Of a stretch of DNA of 64,000 bases, positions 47,076 through 59,950 are shown piece after piece. A program made the position numbers and the translations under genes. The DNA comes from Endocalyx cinctus (Eukaryota > Ascomycota > Sordariomycetes > Amphisphaeriales > Apiosporaceae), in contig BCKC01000005.1 in assembly GCA_001600455.1 (NCBI GenBank), positions 1,426,001 through 1,490,000 of the forward strand, read 5' to 3'. Under the pieces are notes generated by a model. That model made no database searches. It saw only the letters and a list, made by a program, of their open reading frames with translations, and had not been told where the DNA came from. Every line of letters begins with the position of its first letter. The first letter of the stretch is position 1.

Positions 47076-49748
47076 CTAGGACTTGTTAATATGGATGACA
47101 CAGTAGGTGACGATTACAGCGATTAAGACGGCGTAGAAGATGAAGCCAGAGATGACCATGTACTTGATAACCGTCCTCTGTTTTCTCGTCATGGCCTTCA
47201 CCTCTCCGTTGGTCATCCATTCGAGCAAGGGGTCAAATGTGCCAGCCAGCACAAGCACCGAGGCAAAAGGTAATAGTGAGATGACTACCATCAACATGAA
47301 CCACTTTCGGTGTGCCATTCTAGCATCTCTAGTGACAAACTCTTCCGGTGCAATGAAAACGCGTCCAGGGCTGACACCCTTGCCTACAGCGCTCTGGTTC
47401 TGCTGTCCGGTCATCGGTCTTAAACTCGGTCGAGCGTTAATCGGTCGAGCGATCGGTTGATCTGTGCATATCAACAATATTAGTTACGAGTCTATAGGTA
47501 GTAGCGTTAAAATCTTACCTCTTGCCATTCTCCCCATCTCATCCCAGCTCGGGGCTGTGAAATCAATGGAAAGAGACGGCCAGGCGGTCGTTGCCAGCCT
47601 AGTGTGAGCTGGGTCGGGAGTACGGATAGAAGATACAGCTCCGCTACTAGCTCGAGACGAGATTGTGTTGCTTCGGAGTTGACGGGTTAATCTTGCCTTC
47701 GCCGTTTCGGTCTCGTCCGTTTCGCCGCTCTCTCGCTGCTGCTTGTACTTCTTCTGCGCCAGATCCAGTGGGAGGAGAGGGAACGTGAATTTAGAAGAGT
47801 CAGCAAGAGAGCTTGGCGTAGTGCAATTCATCGTCTCATCGTAGAAGCTCGCGACGGCTTGTCGCGGTGTCGGAATTTCTCTAGGTTTGAAAGACCGAGC
47901 GTGCGGCGTTCGTGAAAAGCGAGATACATGAGCAGCATTTGTCGATCCGCAGTCTACATCATAGTCAGCCGACTCATTAAAATACACGTCAGCTTCTGGT
48001 GACTGTTTAGCTTGTAGCATGGAGCCATATGTATCAGAGGGGTAAGTTCCTTGGGTAGCTTCGTTACTCAATCCTGGAGCAACTGAATACTCAGAAACCG
48101 AATCTCGAAAGTCATACTTCGATCGAGCAGCCCGGTCAACTTTGAAAGGAAAACGAGTCGAAGCTTCCCGCTTACCACCTTCAGTGAATGGGTTGAGAAA
48201 AGAGGGCTTTTGTCGTATAGCTCTAGGTCTTTGACCTTTGATTGCACCATAATCGCGAGTGGAATTGCTGGGAAATGCAAGCTTGGACTTTGGAAGTATC
48301 ACGTGTTGCTGCGTCTGCTTCAACTGTCGAACTTCATACGGTCCATCGTGTTGCTCTCCAAATGGGTGCTGCAGAATGTGTCCGGTCGAGTCAATAGAAG
48401 GATGCTGGGAATGGGTTTCATCGTCGCCGGTGGAATATCCAGCCAAACTTTCACCGGTCTCGTGGATAATCTCGAGGGGTGAGCGAGGTAAGTCGAGGGA
48501 AAATGGGTAGCTGATGCGACCACCATCACTAGTATTTTCGGTAACCCAATCGCCATCCTCTGCTTCATCCGCTCCCATGCAGTCTTCATGCTTGCCTGTC
48601 TCGTTACTGGCAGCTTCTTCTCTCTTGGCGAGATGAGTGTCCATTATCGGTTCATGATGAATAACAACACGGATATTACGAGGGCGTCTCTTTGCGGAAT
48701 TTGGTGTAACGTTCGATATAGAGAGTTCACCAGACGAGTCCGAAAGAGCTGCGTCATAGAAGTCATCATCCGCTTCTTTTGAAGCCACAATTGGTCGCAG
48801 GGGCGATATTTCTCCCAGTTCTTGACTAACATCTCTTTCAAAAGGGAACGACTTGAGGCCTGGTAGATTGTCATGGTCAATCGTCGGCTGGAAGCTCAAG
48901 GATCGCACTGTTTGATTAAGGACATCTGCATCTGTCGATTTCATTTGCGATACTATCTTCGAGGGTAATCTAAGAGGTGCAGGCACAAGGGAGTTATGGC
49001 ATGGTTGCTTAGGAGTGCGTGGTTCTGCAACCGTACTCGGGATACGATGAGTATCAACGGGAGTCGAATACAATATAGAAGTATCGTCTCCACACGCGAA
49101 ATTATCTTCCGTTTTGTCGGCAGTAGCGTCCTAATTGAAACAAAATTAGCAAGGCGGAACTAGTAAGTAAGTGGCAGTAACGTTTTGTAGTCATACCGAG
49201 GACGTAGTCATATTCTGGACTTCAGAAGAGCTGTGCACCTCTTCAGCACGAAAACTGCATCGAGCAAGGGCTCCATCGCGAGAATTGGGATCATATGATA
49301 CAGATCGGCTAGGGGTTACAACCGAACTCTGTCCATCTGGCAAAGGTGAGGTGGCGGTGTCCGGGACTTCGTCGTCGCTTTCCAGACTTTCCACACCGAG
49401 CTCTGAAATATCCAGGTAACCATTTGCGTCTTCAAATGGGCTTTGCGGAGAAGGAAGAAGCTCGGGGTCGGATAGTTTTCGACCAAATGTACTAGGCGTT
49501 GAGTCGCTTCCAGTCTGCCATAGAAGATTAGCTGATCCTTGTCGCGCAGTGATTTGCTTGTATGCCTCGTTTAAGTTCGAAAATATGAGACCTCTAGGTG
49601 TTCCATTCCTAGTTCCTTTGGAAGGCTGAATGCCAGATTCCGATTTCTCACTTATCGCATTGGTTGAAGGAACAGATAGGGCTGGCATAGAAGAAGGAGG
49701 AGTAAGGGGGGCATGTTTATCCTCGTGTAGAGGTACTCCTTCAGCCAT
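47076..49748 (-). CDS. uncharacterised C-terminally membrane-anchored protein, 849 aa
   Basis: No known family recognised. Exons are 49748-49197, 49130-47519 and 47461-47076, joined with intact frame (donors GTATGA and GTAAGA). The first roughly 720 residues are low-complexity and polar, rich in Ser, Pro, Asp and Glu, with many SP and TP pairs that look like kinase sites. They hold no obvious fold, so this part is probably disordered and heavily phosphorylated. The C-terminal domain is compact and conserved-looking: a basic approach (RDARMAHRKWF), a helix at about 775-795 (MLMVVISLLPFASVLVLAGTF), a short loop (EWMTNGEVKAMTRKQRTVIK), and a second helix at about 821-844, ending HINKS. Both termini would face the same side of the membrane. 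Three ACGCGA boxes lie about 0.5 kb upstream, similar in core to those near CAC2, hinting at cell-cycle control. Confidence 0.75.
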
Positions 49749-52393
49749 GACTTGATTTAGAAGGCTAGGTTGTTAACAAAATATTAGCAGGTAAATAACT
49801 GGATGCAACGATAACTATCTAGAGCATCAAAGATGAAGTGGTATAACATTGGCAAAGATAGAAAGCATACCTCTGGCCTTCCTAGCAAATATTGCGACAA
49901 ATATTCAATCAAGAAAAGAGAATGACGAACAAGTAATTGACGTCAGAGATTAGTCGGGTCTTCTTGATCATCAGGAAAGAAATACAGCGACAGAACAGAG
50001 AGAGGAAACAATACAGAAAATAAAAAAAAAAGAGAAGAGTAGAAGGCAAATCCTGGTGGTACAGGGTTCCTTATTATGAATAAATAAGGAAGAGGCGAAG
50101 AAGAAAGAGAGGAAGTGTGAGTGAGAGGTATTCATGAAGAAATAGAAAGGTTAATGTTTAGAAGAAAAAAACAAATAATTATTATAGAAGTTTCGCATCA
50201 AGCATTTACCGCTTTAACGCGATGGGTGGAAGGAGGGACGCGACAATGGAAGTAGGAACGCGACAGTGGAAAGAGCGTCCAAACATTGATACTTATTTAT
50301 TTGTCTTGGGAAGGAACGTGAACATATAAACGAAATTTAGTAATGGTATCTCAAGTGAGGTTATCAAGCGATTTATATGTACAGATTTGTGCATATCTAC
50401 TTGAAGTATAAGGCTACAAGAAGTCAAACAGACCTAATAGTAACATACCTACGGTGATATTCCAAAGTATATACATGCCAAATCCACTGTACTACTGATT
50501 ATTTAATGTACTTCAGGTACATTTAATGGTTTAAGTCTTTCCATTGCAATGATAGCTTAAATAATATCAAAATGAATTTTTATTTACTGTCATAATGCGA
50601 TATTGGGCACAATATTCACAGGAATACACTTTCTATCATCATCTCAGGGGCCCTGGTTAGACAATTACTTCAACCACTATTTACTTTTATGTAGATTTCT
50701 AGGTACGAAGAAAAATTAATATTATATATGATATCTTATTGTGACATATTGACATACTTCTATCCAAACAGTTTCTGGGTATGGTATCTTTAGTAGTTAT
50801 CCCCCTTTCCACCGATATAAATTCAAATTATTCAATCCTAGATTTTCTTTCTTTCTTCAAGGACCATGGGAATAGAAGCTACTTCTTAGGTAGAAACTGT
50901 ATAGCTATAACTACAAGCTTAAATTTAAAATAAAGAATAATAGACTAAAAAAAACTAGGCATTTCATCTTGTGTTCATGCATATAATTCACCTGACTTAA
51001 GAATGAAGTCTTTTTTCTCCCCAGTGTTTAGTCCTTGAGGCCAGGGAGATGCGGTGACCATTATCCTACAAATCTACATACTAGTGTCATATTTCCTGTT
51101 ATCACAATAATTATTACTGAAATATATTTCCTAAAATTCATATAATATCTGAAAAGATTCTTCCTCAAATAAAGGGAGATTTCAGACTTGATAACATGAT
51201 ATATGTATTTGTCCCCCTACACCGTCTCATGTTATATCAATGGATTTCTTGCTTGATTCGCTCTTACCAGCTCTTGTAGACTCTTAAGCATAATTACTTA
51301 ATCAAAATCCTTTGAAATCAATGAGAAATATTGAAAAGGGAGAAATGTAAGAAAGGAGAGAGCTGATCCGTGTAAAGATGAACTCCTACAGAAAGAATAA
51401 TATATATATATATCCATGGATATACCTTGGAATATACTATACTATATACGTTATTTATCGGGTAAACAATTTTCCAGTAACCATTGTCAATTCTCAGTAG
51501 ATGGATATCTTAACAGGATACCAGATGGATTATAGTGACCTTCATAGCTACCTGAATGACTTCTTGTATAATTAACTTAGTATATATTCTTTCCTAGATA
51601 TTCCATGACGTTTCATTTTGATGATATCCACGAATTCATATTAGATACGTACATAGTAGGAATGAACGGACCTTTTTGAATATGCCATTAAATAATCATG
51701 TAATGAAGTGATTGGTTCAATATACCTGCGTATTCCCTGCTAGCGTACGGGTATGTTTAATCCCCATGAAAGCTAATAGGTGATCCCAGTAGCCTAGTAG
51801 CCCTGTTAGTGTTATAATGTAACGGTATGACAGTATAACAGATGTACTGCCTAGGTATGTATCTCAGTATCCCATCCTCCCTATAACCCGAAACTCGATA
51901 AGAAAATCACCCCACATAAAACAGATCGATTCCCTGGCAGTTGGAACTTGTCAGGCTTGTCTAGTGGCTGTGACCCTTTATTGGCATACTCATCGAATAA
52001 GCTAGAATTAAGTGGATGGAGGGGCTTATCATCCCTCAATCTGGTCTCGATATACGGAGTACCTTGAGCTCCTATCCGATCTTTGTACATATATCATCTT
52101 CGCTCATTTTCTTACTCTACTGCTTTTATCCTGCCTCCCTTTCATTCCTTTTTTACTTTTCCGGTTATCTCGTTTTCTGTTTCTCCGGTTAGAATAATCT
52201 ATAGTTAATATATTCCATCATCTAACTATGTCATTCTTTGTGCGATAATCATCCTTGTATCTACGTCGCATTGTTTCTGAGACAAGGCAGTCCAATGCAA
52301 AAACCTACATTCACTTGTATGGTTTATTGAGAGCATCGCTAATATTCCTGAATAACCCCTAACTTATATCACACCTAAAGCTGAATTCTTAAT
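49749..52393. other. 2.6-kb AT-rich region without a gene
   Basis: Starts with the promoter of the 849-aa protein gene and ends with that of the F-box gene. The core, about 50.3-51.9 kb, is very AT-rich with only random short frames. One TACGGAGTA motif lies at 52053-52061. No transposon ends or RNA gene were seen. Confidence 0.5.
50217..50265 (-). promoter_or_regulatory. three ACGCGA boxes upstream of the 849-aa membrane protein gene
   Basis: ACGCGA occurs at 50217-50222, and ACGCGACA at 50238-50245 and 50258-50265. The last two sit in an imperfect 20-bp direct repeat (GACGCGACAATGGAA and AACGCGACAGTGGAA). They lie about 0.5 kb upstream of the start codon. The CGCG core resembles MBF-type sites, and binding is inferred only. 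Confidence 0.35.
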
Positions 52394-54423
52394 ATGGCTA
52401 AACATGGTTATCTACAAACTTTACCAGATGAGATTCTGCTTCAAATCCTATCTTGTAGGACATAATCTCCCGCTCCCCATCCCTGCCCCCCAATGACCTC
52501 TAAGACATCATACCTAGAATACCATGTGCTAATACATATTGGATCATTAGTTCTCGAACCGAGCGATAATGCCACCTTCCAATTAGTATCGAAATCCATT
52601 TTTCGCGTATGTCGCGACGAGCGATTCTGGAAGAATCAATGCCTCGTAACGCCTACATCTCTGGAGCGAGCTCGCCATTTCCGATTAAGAGCCGACTGGG
52701 TTGATGAAGGGACCGTCCCGGTTAGCACCGACGTTGGATCCACCGATCAAGACGACCAGACAAACGAAGAAGATCTGCATTGGAGCATGTTAAATGATCT
52801 TGCTTGTAAGAACAACTGTGAGGGGAGAGTAAAAGAGCATGGTCGTATTATCGCTAACTGGGATCGATCATTCCCTACCGAACGATCGAGTTGGTACAAC
52901 GAATACATTCATCGTCATGGCCCCATAACCACCAATTGGTTCCAACAACCTCGCGTCAAGGACGAGTCCTCCAAAAATGCTATCGATGTGGATGGTGTCG
53001 CCCTCTATAGACCTTCACCGACGAGCTCGGAACTTTTCGCCGTATCTCCCCTGGACGACGGTTCTATTTGTTTGTGGGACGTCAAGGGCTCTCAGACGAA
53101 AAGGGGTTCTATCATATTCCAAAGTCAGCCTGGATTATTATGTACTGATGGTCCCGGCACGGATCTTACGAGGCGCTCTAAAATGATCAATACTGGTATT
53201 GTGGAGTGTGTGAGCGTTGATAATCAAAGACACAAAGCTTTTTTCGCCGTTCAAAGCCGTAAGTGCGCTCGAAAGTTATAGACAAGTGCTTGAATAAGAT
53301 GTACTAATGAAGCTTCCAAGACCTTATCGAAATTGATCTCGAGACCATGGCCGTTGTGCGAGATCAGCCTTTTGAGTGGAGTATCACCACATTATCTACG
53401 GCTAGTCCAACAATCCCCCTCACGGTAGGCACGGTTCACGGCCTACACCTACACGATTATAGATCGAGACAGTACTATACCGGCGATTGCGGGGAGAGAG
53501 TCGACATGCCCAAGTCCAAGGGTAGTTATGATTTTAGTTGGGTCTTAGACTCAAAACCCCTCCCGCCTTATGCCGCACTTGCACAAGCAGGTCCACACAG
53601 CATTCTCCACCTGGAGCGACCCAGAAGCCGAGAAAGCCTGTCGGACGATATCTTTGTTGCGGGTCGATTCTCCAACATATTGCATTATGATCGAAGAATG
53701 TTCCCTAAGATCAAAGGGTCGATACATTCCGGTGCCAGGCTTTGCGGTCTTGCATCACTTCCCTACCCGTTCTCCAGCGTCGACAGTGAATTGCGAAGGA
53801 AGTGCTTGCTATCGGAGCAGCAGGTCAAAGACTCGGAGAATGCTCTCGGGTGTACTCTGATAGCATGCGGTGAATACAATACTAAAGGATCACTTGAGAT
53901 GTACGGGTTAGGAGTCGATCCAGTCACGCACGACTCGACCATGAAAAATCGACAGACTGCGTCTGAATCTAAACTTCTCTCGGTTATGAATCATGGTACT
54001 AGAATCGTGTTCTCCGACGGTCAAGGTTATCTCAAATGGGTTGAAAGGGACGGGTTCAGCGAAGTGCGACGATATAAGATTGGCAAGTCGGAAAATGTGG
54101 TACAGCGATCCCTCTTCGGCTCCATGCCGGGGTCAGACGAGATAGCGAGGAAGATCCTCTCCACCAAAACAGACGATAACCAGGCCAACAACGAGGACAT
54201 TATTTTCTGGACTGGCGAGAAGTTAGGGATGGTTAATTTCTCTTCGAAACCAAGCTTCAACTCGGATGACTTTGAGGAAGGCACAAGAACGCCGGCAGAG
54301 TTAGCGACGGAGGACGAGGAAAGACTTTACAGCGAGAGAATGAGGCTAGCTTTAGAACGGCAGGCGACGGAAGTGCGGTTTGTTCAACATCTTGGGGCGG
54401 GCGGCATCCACAACGGATATTAG
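52394..54423 (+). CDS. F-box protein with beta-propeller-like C-terminal part, 623 aa
   Basis: Probably a substrate receptor of an SCF ubiquitin ligase. Exons are 52394-52454, 52551-53258 and 53321-54423, joined in phase 1. The second intron carries a textbook TACTAAT branch site. The F-box is assembled across the first splice: LQTLPDEILLQILSF followed by LEPSDNATFQLVSKS and then IFRVCRDERFWKNQC, at about residues 7-50. The rest contains WD-like segments (LFAVSPLDDGSICLWDV, HLIEIDLETMAV, TLIACGEYNTKGSLEMYGL, RIVFSDGQGYLKWVERDG) that suggest a degenerate propeller for substrate binding. The C-terminus is charged. Without the first exon the F-box would be lost, which confirms the chosen start. 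Target proteins cannot be inferred. Confidence 0.88.
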
Positions 54424-55185
54424 CGCAAAACTCAAGATCTCATTACAGATGAGCAGAGGTTTTTTCTTTCTTTTTCTTTTTTTGTCTCTATTGCGGCCGC
54501 CCCTTCATCGATACTTTTTTTTGGGGTAATTGATTGTCGATCAGTGACTAAGATTATGGGTCGAATTACACATATTAACATTACAGCTCAGACAAAGCAC
54601 CGGTTATGTTGAATATCAAGGCAGGTTGATCTAGTATAGCTTGCTTATCTGACGTGTTAGGTAGAATTGCCACCCACACGATGCCGCGAGAGAAGCCTTG
54701 ACACGAAAGGTTTCAAAACAACGAATTAGGGCGGGCGAATGATTATCTTATTATGAATTTATTAAGTGCCACGAACTCATTATGAACCGATGTCTTTCGC
54801 TTATTGGTTATTGGAGTCATGTACAGATGCAATGCAGATGCAGACGAGCCTATCTATGATCTGAGAGGTCAAAACGAGTACCGTCCCACTATTCAGTAAA
54901 ACCAGCGCTCATGAAACTTTTTTTTTTAAACCCTCTTCCAACTTTTATTTGATTTTATATATATATATATATATATATTAAGTATTCATTTATATGTTTA
55001 GATATTTTATCTATTTATTTTTAAATTTCTTACTTTGATCCGCTTTTTCAACGAATTTGACCATATAAAAATTGCTACGTACGTGTAAGTTGTGGAAACT
55101 TCAAATCCTTCGTCGTAAACGATTGCGTTGCGTGCTGCGGGTTGTGCTCGGATATTCATCAAAATCAAGGCAAGAGAGAGATAGG

Positions 55186-55216
<31 letters not shown>

Positions 55217-57086
55217 CATTGAATGAGATTTATTCGTCTGTCCGTCTGAAATTATTGGTGATGCAGGCATAGCCCTTGATTAGGTGCTACTGCCAGCCTC
55301 GGAAAAGCCGCTGAGACGCTACACCCAATGAAAAGATGAGGCAACGAATGAGATGGGATTTCAGTTAAATCGATCCTATTCAACCAATTGTAGCATTTAT
55401 AAAATTAACTAATGGCTAGGATATTGTGTGGCCTCTTATTCCGTTGCGGGTTCATCCCCATAAAGTATCCCCATATACAGATTCACAAGTTGGGAGAGAG
55501 AAAAACGAAAAAGAAAGCGAAAAAGAAAAATGGGAGTGAGGAATCCACAAAGAAAAGAAAAATGGTAAATTTGTTAGAGAAGCACTTTTCAAGACCAATC
55601 GGTTTCATATTCCTCATTTTGACTTTATTCTTAACTTTCTTAAATCAATCTTCTCTTTTATAAAAAAAAAGAAAAATATCAATTCAATTTAAATGGTGGA
55701 TGTGTTCCCTTTTCGTGGATGGTTCGTATTAATTAATCAATTCCCTATTATTCTCTATCTACATATACTCCGTATAATACAACTCTCCCTTCACCGCGTA
55801 CTCTTTAAGTATAAATATTGGACGGTTAAGTCGGTTTACTACGTCTTTAAATCTTAGTAATTTCGCATAAACCCACCATTTTTTATTCTTTATTTCTTAT
55901 TTTTTATGAATGATTGGAAATGAGAAGATCATAAGATTCTAGATCTTCGAGATTATCTTCCCTATCACGTAAAAACATGCATTATCTATCTTTTTTTTTT
56001 TTTTGCGTGTTCTTACAATGCCCAGGTGGTCCTCTTCTCCGCTGGAGTTATTGTGGGTTTCAACTGGGGACGATGAATTTCGAACCATGTCTACGGCGCG
56101 TGGCATCGTCATTCTGATACAAATGCATCTAAAAAAGTAGTCCCAGTAACACACCCGGAAATGTGGCACCTATTTTGTTGTGTAGTAGTATTGTATGGTG
56201 TAGTATAGTAGTAGATTACCACTAAGAATCGCAACTCTCCCTCTCTCCCTCTCCCTTCTCCTCCTTACCATGCATGCATACATACATATAGACGCCACTT
56301 CATTACTTTTCACGATCGTCGTATTGTTCCCGCCGAATGGAATAGGACAGGATTTGATATCGATTATCAACCATGGCTGGTATTCTCACCGCTCTCTGTC
56401 TTTGGCTTATTGGCCATTGATATCGCTACCATCTCCACTCATCTAAACTTGTAAGAGGGAGAGGAAAATACGTTAAAGTAGGGAGCACCGGCGGTCACGG
56501 AGTTGGGAGGCTGCACGTACCAGTCATAATTATTTTTATTTTTATTTTTTCTGTGACCGCATACACTTTTTTTCAAAATTTACTCATTGCTTTATTATAG
56601 ACAGAGTCAACTCTATTTTACGCCTCTTTGCTTCTTACGCACTCAACCAGAAAATTAGACAAGTCAGTCACCCAAATTATCAATCTATATTAAAAAGTCA
56701 TTTATTAATTTTTATTATCGATTTTTTGAAGTGAGGCTACAAAACATGTCACGCTAATATTTACTAACTACCAGGCGTTTCCAACTTCCCTTCCCGACTA
56801 AGTAGAGCAACAAGGAACCCCCCTACTTGTTTTCCGTTGGTGTCAGGAAGATCGCCGTGGCTCCGACTTAAAGCGCATCACGTATACGTTTTATTGTCAG
56901 ATTTCCTTGAATAACGCCACTTAACGTTATCGGGGCATATGGACTTTTTCGGGAATTTCCACTTTGCTAAGACATCCCATTAAAAAAAAAAAGATTATTT
57001 GGATGGAGGCCGTTAGTTAGCCTCCCTATCTTTCACTCTTGTCACCTATCGTATGTTCTCGCACTAGCTATCATCGATCATGTATC
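54424..57086. other. 2.7-kb intergenic region
   Basis: No supported gene. It contains an (AT)n run near 54957-54979, a T28 homopolymer at 55189-55216 and one TACTCCGTA motif at 55766-55774. Short frames around 55412-55663 and 55939-56169 were considered and not accepted. The final few hundred bases should hold the SprT-like gene promoter. Confidence 0.5.
55189..55216. repeat. homopolymer of 28 T
   Basis: A run of 28 T on the plus strand in non-coding DNA. Exact length is uncertain for any sequencing method. Confidence 0.9.
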
Positions 57087-57712
57087 ATGGCCAGTTGGTA
57101 TGTTGGAGGAACCGCGATGTCGCGCTCCTCAAGCGACTCTACTATTCATGCCGATAAAGATCGCCATCATCAGCGGCACCGCCGTCTCGTCGTCGGGAGC
57201 CGCAAGAGATATCTGAGTAGAGATGACCTCGACATACCGGGAGACGATGACCGATTCCTCGTGGCATCTAAGCGGCCCCGGCTGCAGCAGCAGCAGCACG
57301 AAGACGTCTTTGAGGACCGCGGCGAGACCCTCGATTTAAGGCGACCCCAGACGCCGGCCTTCTTCATCATCAAAGAAGTCGCGAGCAGCCACCACGACGC
57401 CAGCCCGTCGAGCCTAAACGACGTCAGCTTGTCTGATTCCGCTCGGTCTACATGGAGTCCTGTGGTGGCGGCGGAGGCGGAAACCCACGGCCTTCCTGTC
57501 CTCCCGACGATAGAGCATTCGCCGCTCACCCCAGCGGACGATTTCAACGAAACTATAGGGGTCATGGCGAGCGACTATCCCGATCATCATCGGCGGTGGG
57601 ATAATACTCTCGTTCCCCGACGACGTCTCGTTAAGTACCAAGCTTTTAGGGTGAGAGATCCACGCATAGTGCGATCCGAATCGAAGCGCCCGGCACCGTC
57701 GGCTTCTTCGTC

Positions 57713-57751
<39 letters not shown>

Positions 57752-58736
57752 GTCGTCGTCATTGATGACGGTCAACGCCCTAGACGAAGACCACGACGAA
57801 GCTCACAGCGAGGCGGCGCGGCTGATCGAGGAGAACTACGCGGCAAGCCGGCGATGGCGGCGAATATCGACGCACGGGCGGATCCTGCAGAGCCTGATTC
57901 GGCCGCGGGCCGGGGCCGAGTTCGAGATGGACGAGCACGCGCTTCAGAACATCTTCCTGGCCGCCAACGAGATCTTCTTCCAGGGCAGCCTCCGGGGGAG
58001 GGTGACCTGGCGATGGGCCGAGGGCGACGAGCTGCCCCGGAACACGATCGGCACGACGATGCTAAGGAGGGCCCACTGCAACGTGGTCGGGTACGAGACC
58101 CTGATCCTCCTCTCAGCCCCGATACTCCGCGATAGCAGGAAGTATAACCGTCGCCTTCTCATCTCGACCTTCCTCCACGAGCTGATCCACAGCTATCTTT
58201 TCGTCCGATGCGGGTTTCCCACTACAGCTATCGCCGACGGAGGCGCCGCCGTGGGCGGTCATACGGACGGGTTTCGTCGCATCGCTAGGCTTATCGACGC
58301 GTGGGCCGGTCATAATATCCTGTACCTGCGCAATATGGAGGCTGAGCTGAGCAATTTCGAGGATGATGCAAGTACTAATACTACTAATTCTACAACTACT
58401 ACTACTACGACGACGAGTCCACCAGGCGATGACGGTTACGTTCCTAGATCTGATACGAGGACGCCGCTGTCTGTTTCATCTTCATCTTCGTCTTGCTCTT
58501 CGCCTTCTCCTTCGCCGCACGATAACCATCATCACCCTCACCAACATCACAGTAACCATACATACAATCATCACCACCATCAACATCATTTCCATCCATT
58601 CCTCGGGGGCTGTCAAGTTCAGCTTCTTTCCGACGGGACTCCCGGATACATCACCATCACCGAAAAGTACCCTCCTCCTCTTACCTCCTCAGACGACGAT
58701 ACCTACCATAACTACGGAGGGTATACCTACGTTTAA
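57087..58736 (+). CDS. SprT-like zinc metalloprotease with low-complexity flanks, 549 aa
   Basis: The SprT-like family includes SPRTN proteases that cut DNA-protein crosslinks. It is a single exon, with the first in-frame ATG at 57087. The catalytic motif HELIH is at residues 364-368 and a third zinc ligand is likely His392 in GGHTDGFRRI. Before it comes the typical helix and strand region (ALQNIFLAANEIFFQGSLRG, then VTWRW). The N-terminal 200 residues are polar, with a short Gln run and a poly-Ser tract encoded by 12 TCA and further TCG codons, followed by the domain. The C-terminus has Thr-, Ser- and His-rich runs (HHHPHQHHSNHTYNHHHHQ). No PIP box or ubiquitin-binding zinc finger is evident, so a direct SPRTN role is only possible. 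The domain-coding part is very GC-rich. Confidence 0.87.
57714..57749 (+). repeat. trinucleotide repeat (TCA)12 encoding poly-Ser
   Basis: Twelve perfect TCA units followed by four TCG units inside the SprT-like gene, giving an uninterrupted serine run. Length variation would keep the frame. Confidence 0.92.
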
Positions 58737-59950
58737 AAAGAAAGAAAGATAAAAAAAAAAAGAAAGGCAGTACTCTTATCAGGGGAAAATATCACAAATT
58801 ACCTTATTATTATATCCATACCTACGGCTATGGTTTCTACCTCAATATCACCCTGGCCTACATTTTATCTTTGGCATATATACTGATGCTTATTTATATC
58901 ACGTCTTATCTTTATCTTCTTGAAGAGACGGCCAACAACGTTCCGCTTTCCACGCGTCTTCTCCTTTGTTTTAATTACTTTTTTTTTCTTTCTTTTTTTT
59001 TTTGGGTCCTCGGTCACAAATATATATTATTATTATTTCTAAAGAGCATTATCAAACTCGAAAAAAAGATCAGAGGTTTTTCGTACAGTTCAGCATGGGA
59101 TACCGGGGGCATCGTGATTGGCGTATTTATTTATTTATTTATTTTACTTCCGATTCTACATATGTCTCTCGTTATTTATCTCTTTTTTTATATATATTCG
59201 GTTAGGATGGACAATAAAAAAAGAAAAATGTATTTATGAACGGATACCCTGAGCTTATCTTTTTTTTTTACCTTTTTCCTCTCCCGTTACTTACGAATTA
59301 TGCTGGGTGGGATATATCCTTTTTCACTCGTTTTCTTGTTTTTGGGGGAAAGGGGAGGCTGGGATACGTGTTTGGTTTCATTTTGTTTTTACGCCTTGCT
59401 CAATTGGGTTTCCATCATCATCTACCCGGTGGTCGGGATATTTTATACATATTGAAAAATATATATACATATATTAATAAAAAAAAAAGTAGATATGCCC
59501 TCTATCCTTGATTTTCCTTCATCGAGATTTGAGGTTCTCATCTATCGTAAGCTGGAAAGAGGCGGTGTGTAACCGGGTGTCTGAGCGTACGTTCGTAATC
59601 ATGCCATGTACCTGTTGAGATCCCTCGTGCGTTTCCCTGCGATAGCAACTACTCACGTACATACTTTGAGGAAGAGAACTCCCTCAGATTACATGGCCGA
59701 GAGGGTCTAAATACTTAAGGAGACTTTATAAACTGATTCATATTTTATGCAATTTAAAATGCCATAGGGGTATACCGATCTAGTACTTCTCACCGCTGCG
59801 TGTATAATTGATTTCACTTCCTCCTTGCGTAATATCCAAGGGTATCACAATGGCTTCAAATAATCCTGATCCGTTCTCGCTACATAACACCTGACACACG
59901 CCAAAACCACCCTACCCAAAAAAAAAAGATAAGGCAAACAAAAATCAACG
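58737..59950. other. intergenic, T-rich
   Basis: A convergent gap between the SprT-like gene and the unrecognised minus-strand gene. Open frames here encode only Phe-, Leu- and Tyr-rich sequence from T-rich DNA and are not credible genes. Confidence 0.5.

Noticed and set aside
55939..56169. Possible short exon with GTAAGA-like donor on the minus strand
   Set aside because: Upstream frames hit stops and no start codon could be linked. A B-box-like GGTTCGAAATT here also lacks any tRNA fold.
57587..57775. Minus-strand frame encoding a poly-Asp run
   Set aside because: It is simply the reverse complement of the poly-Ser repeat in the SprT-like gene.
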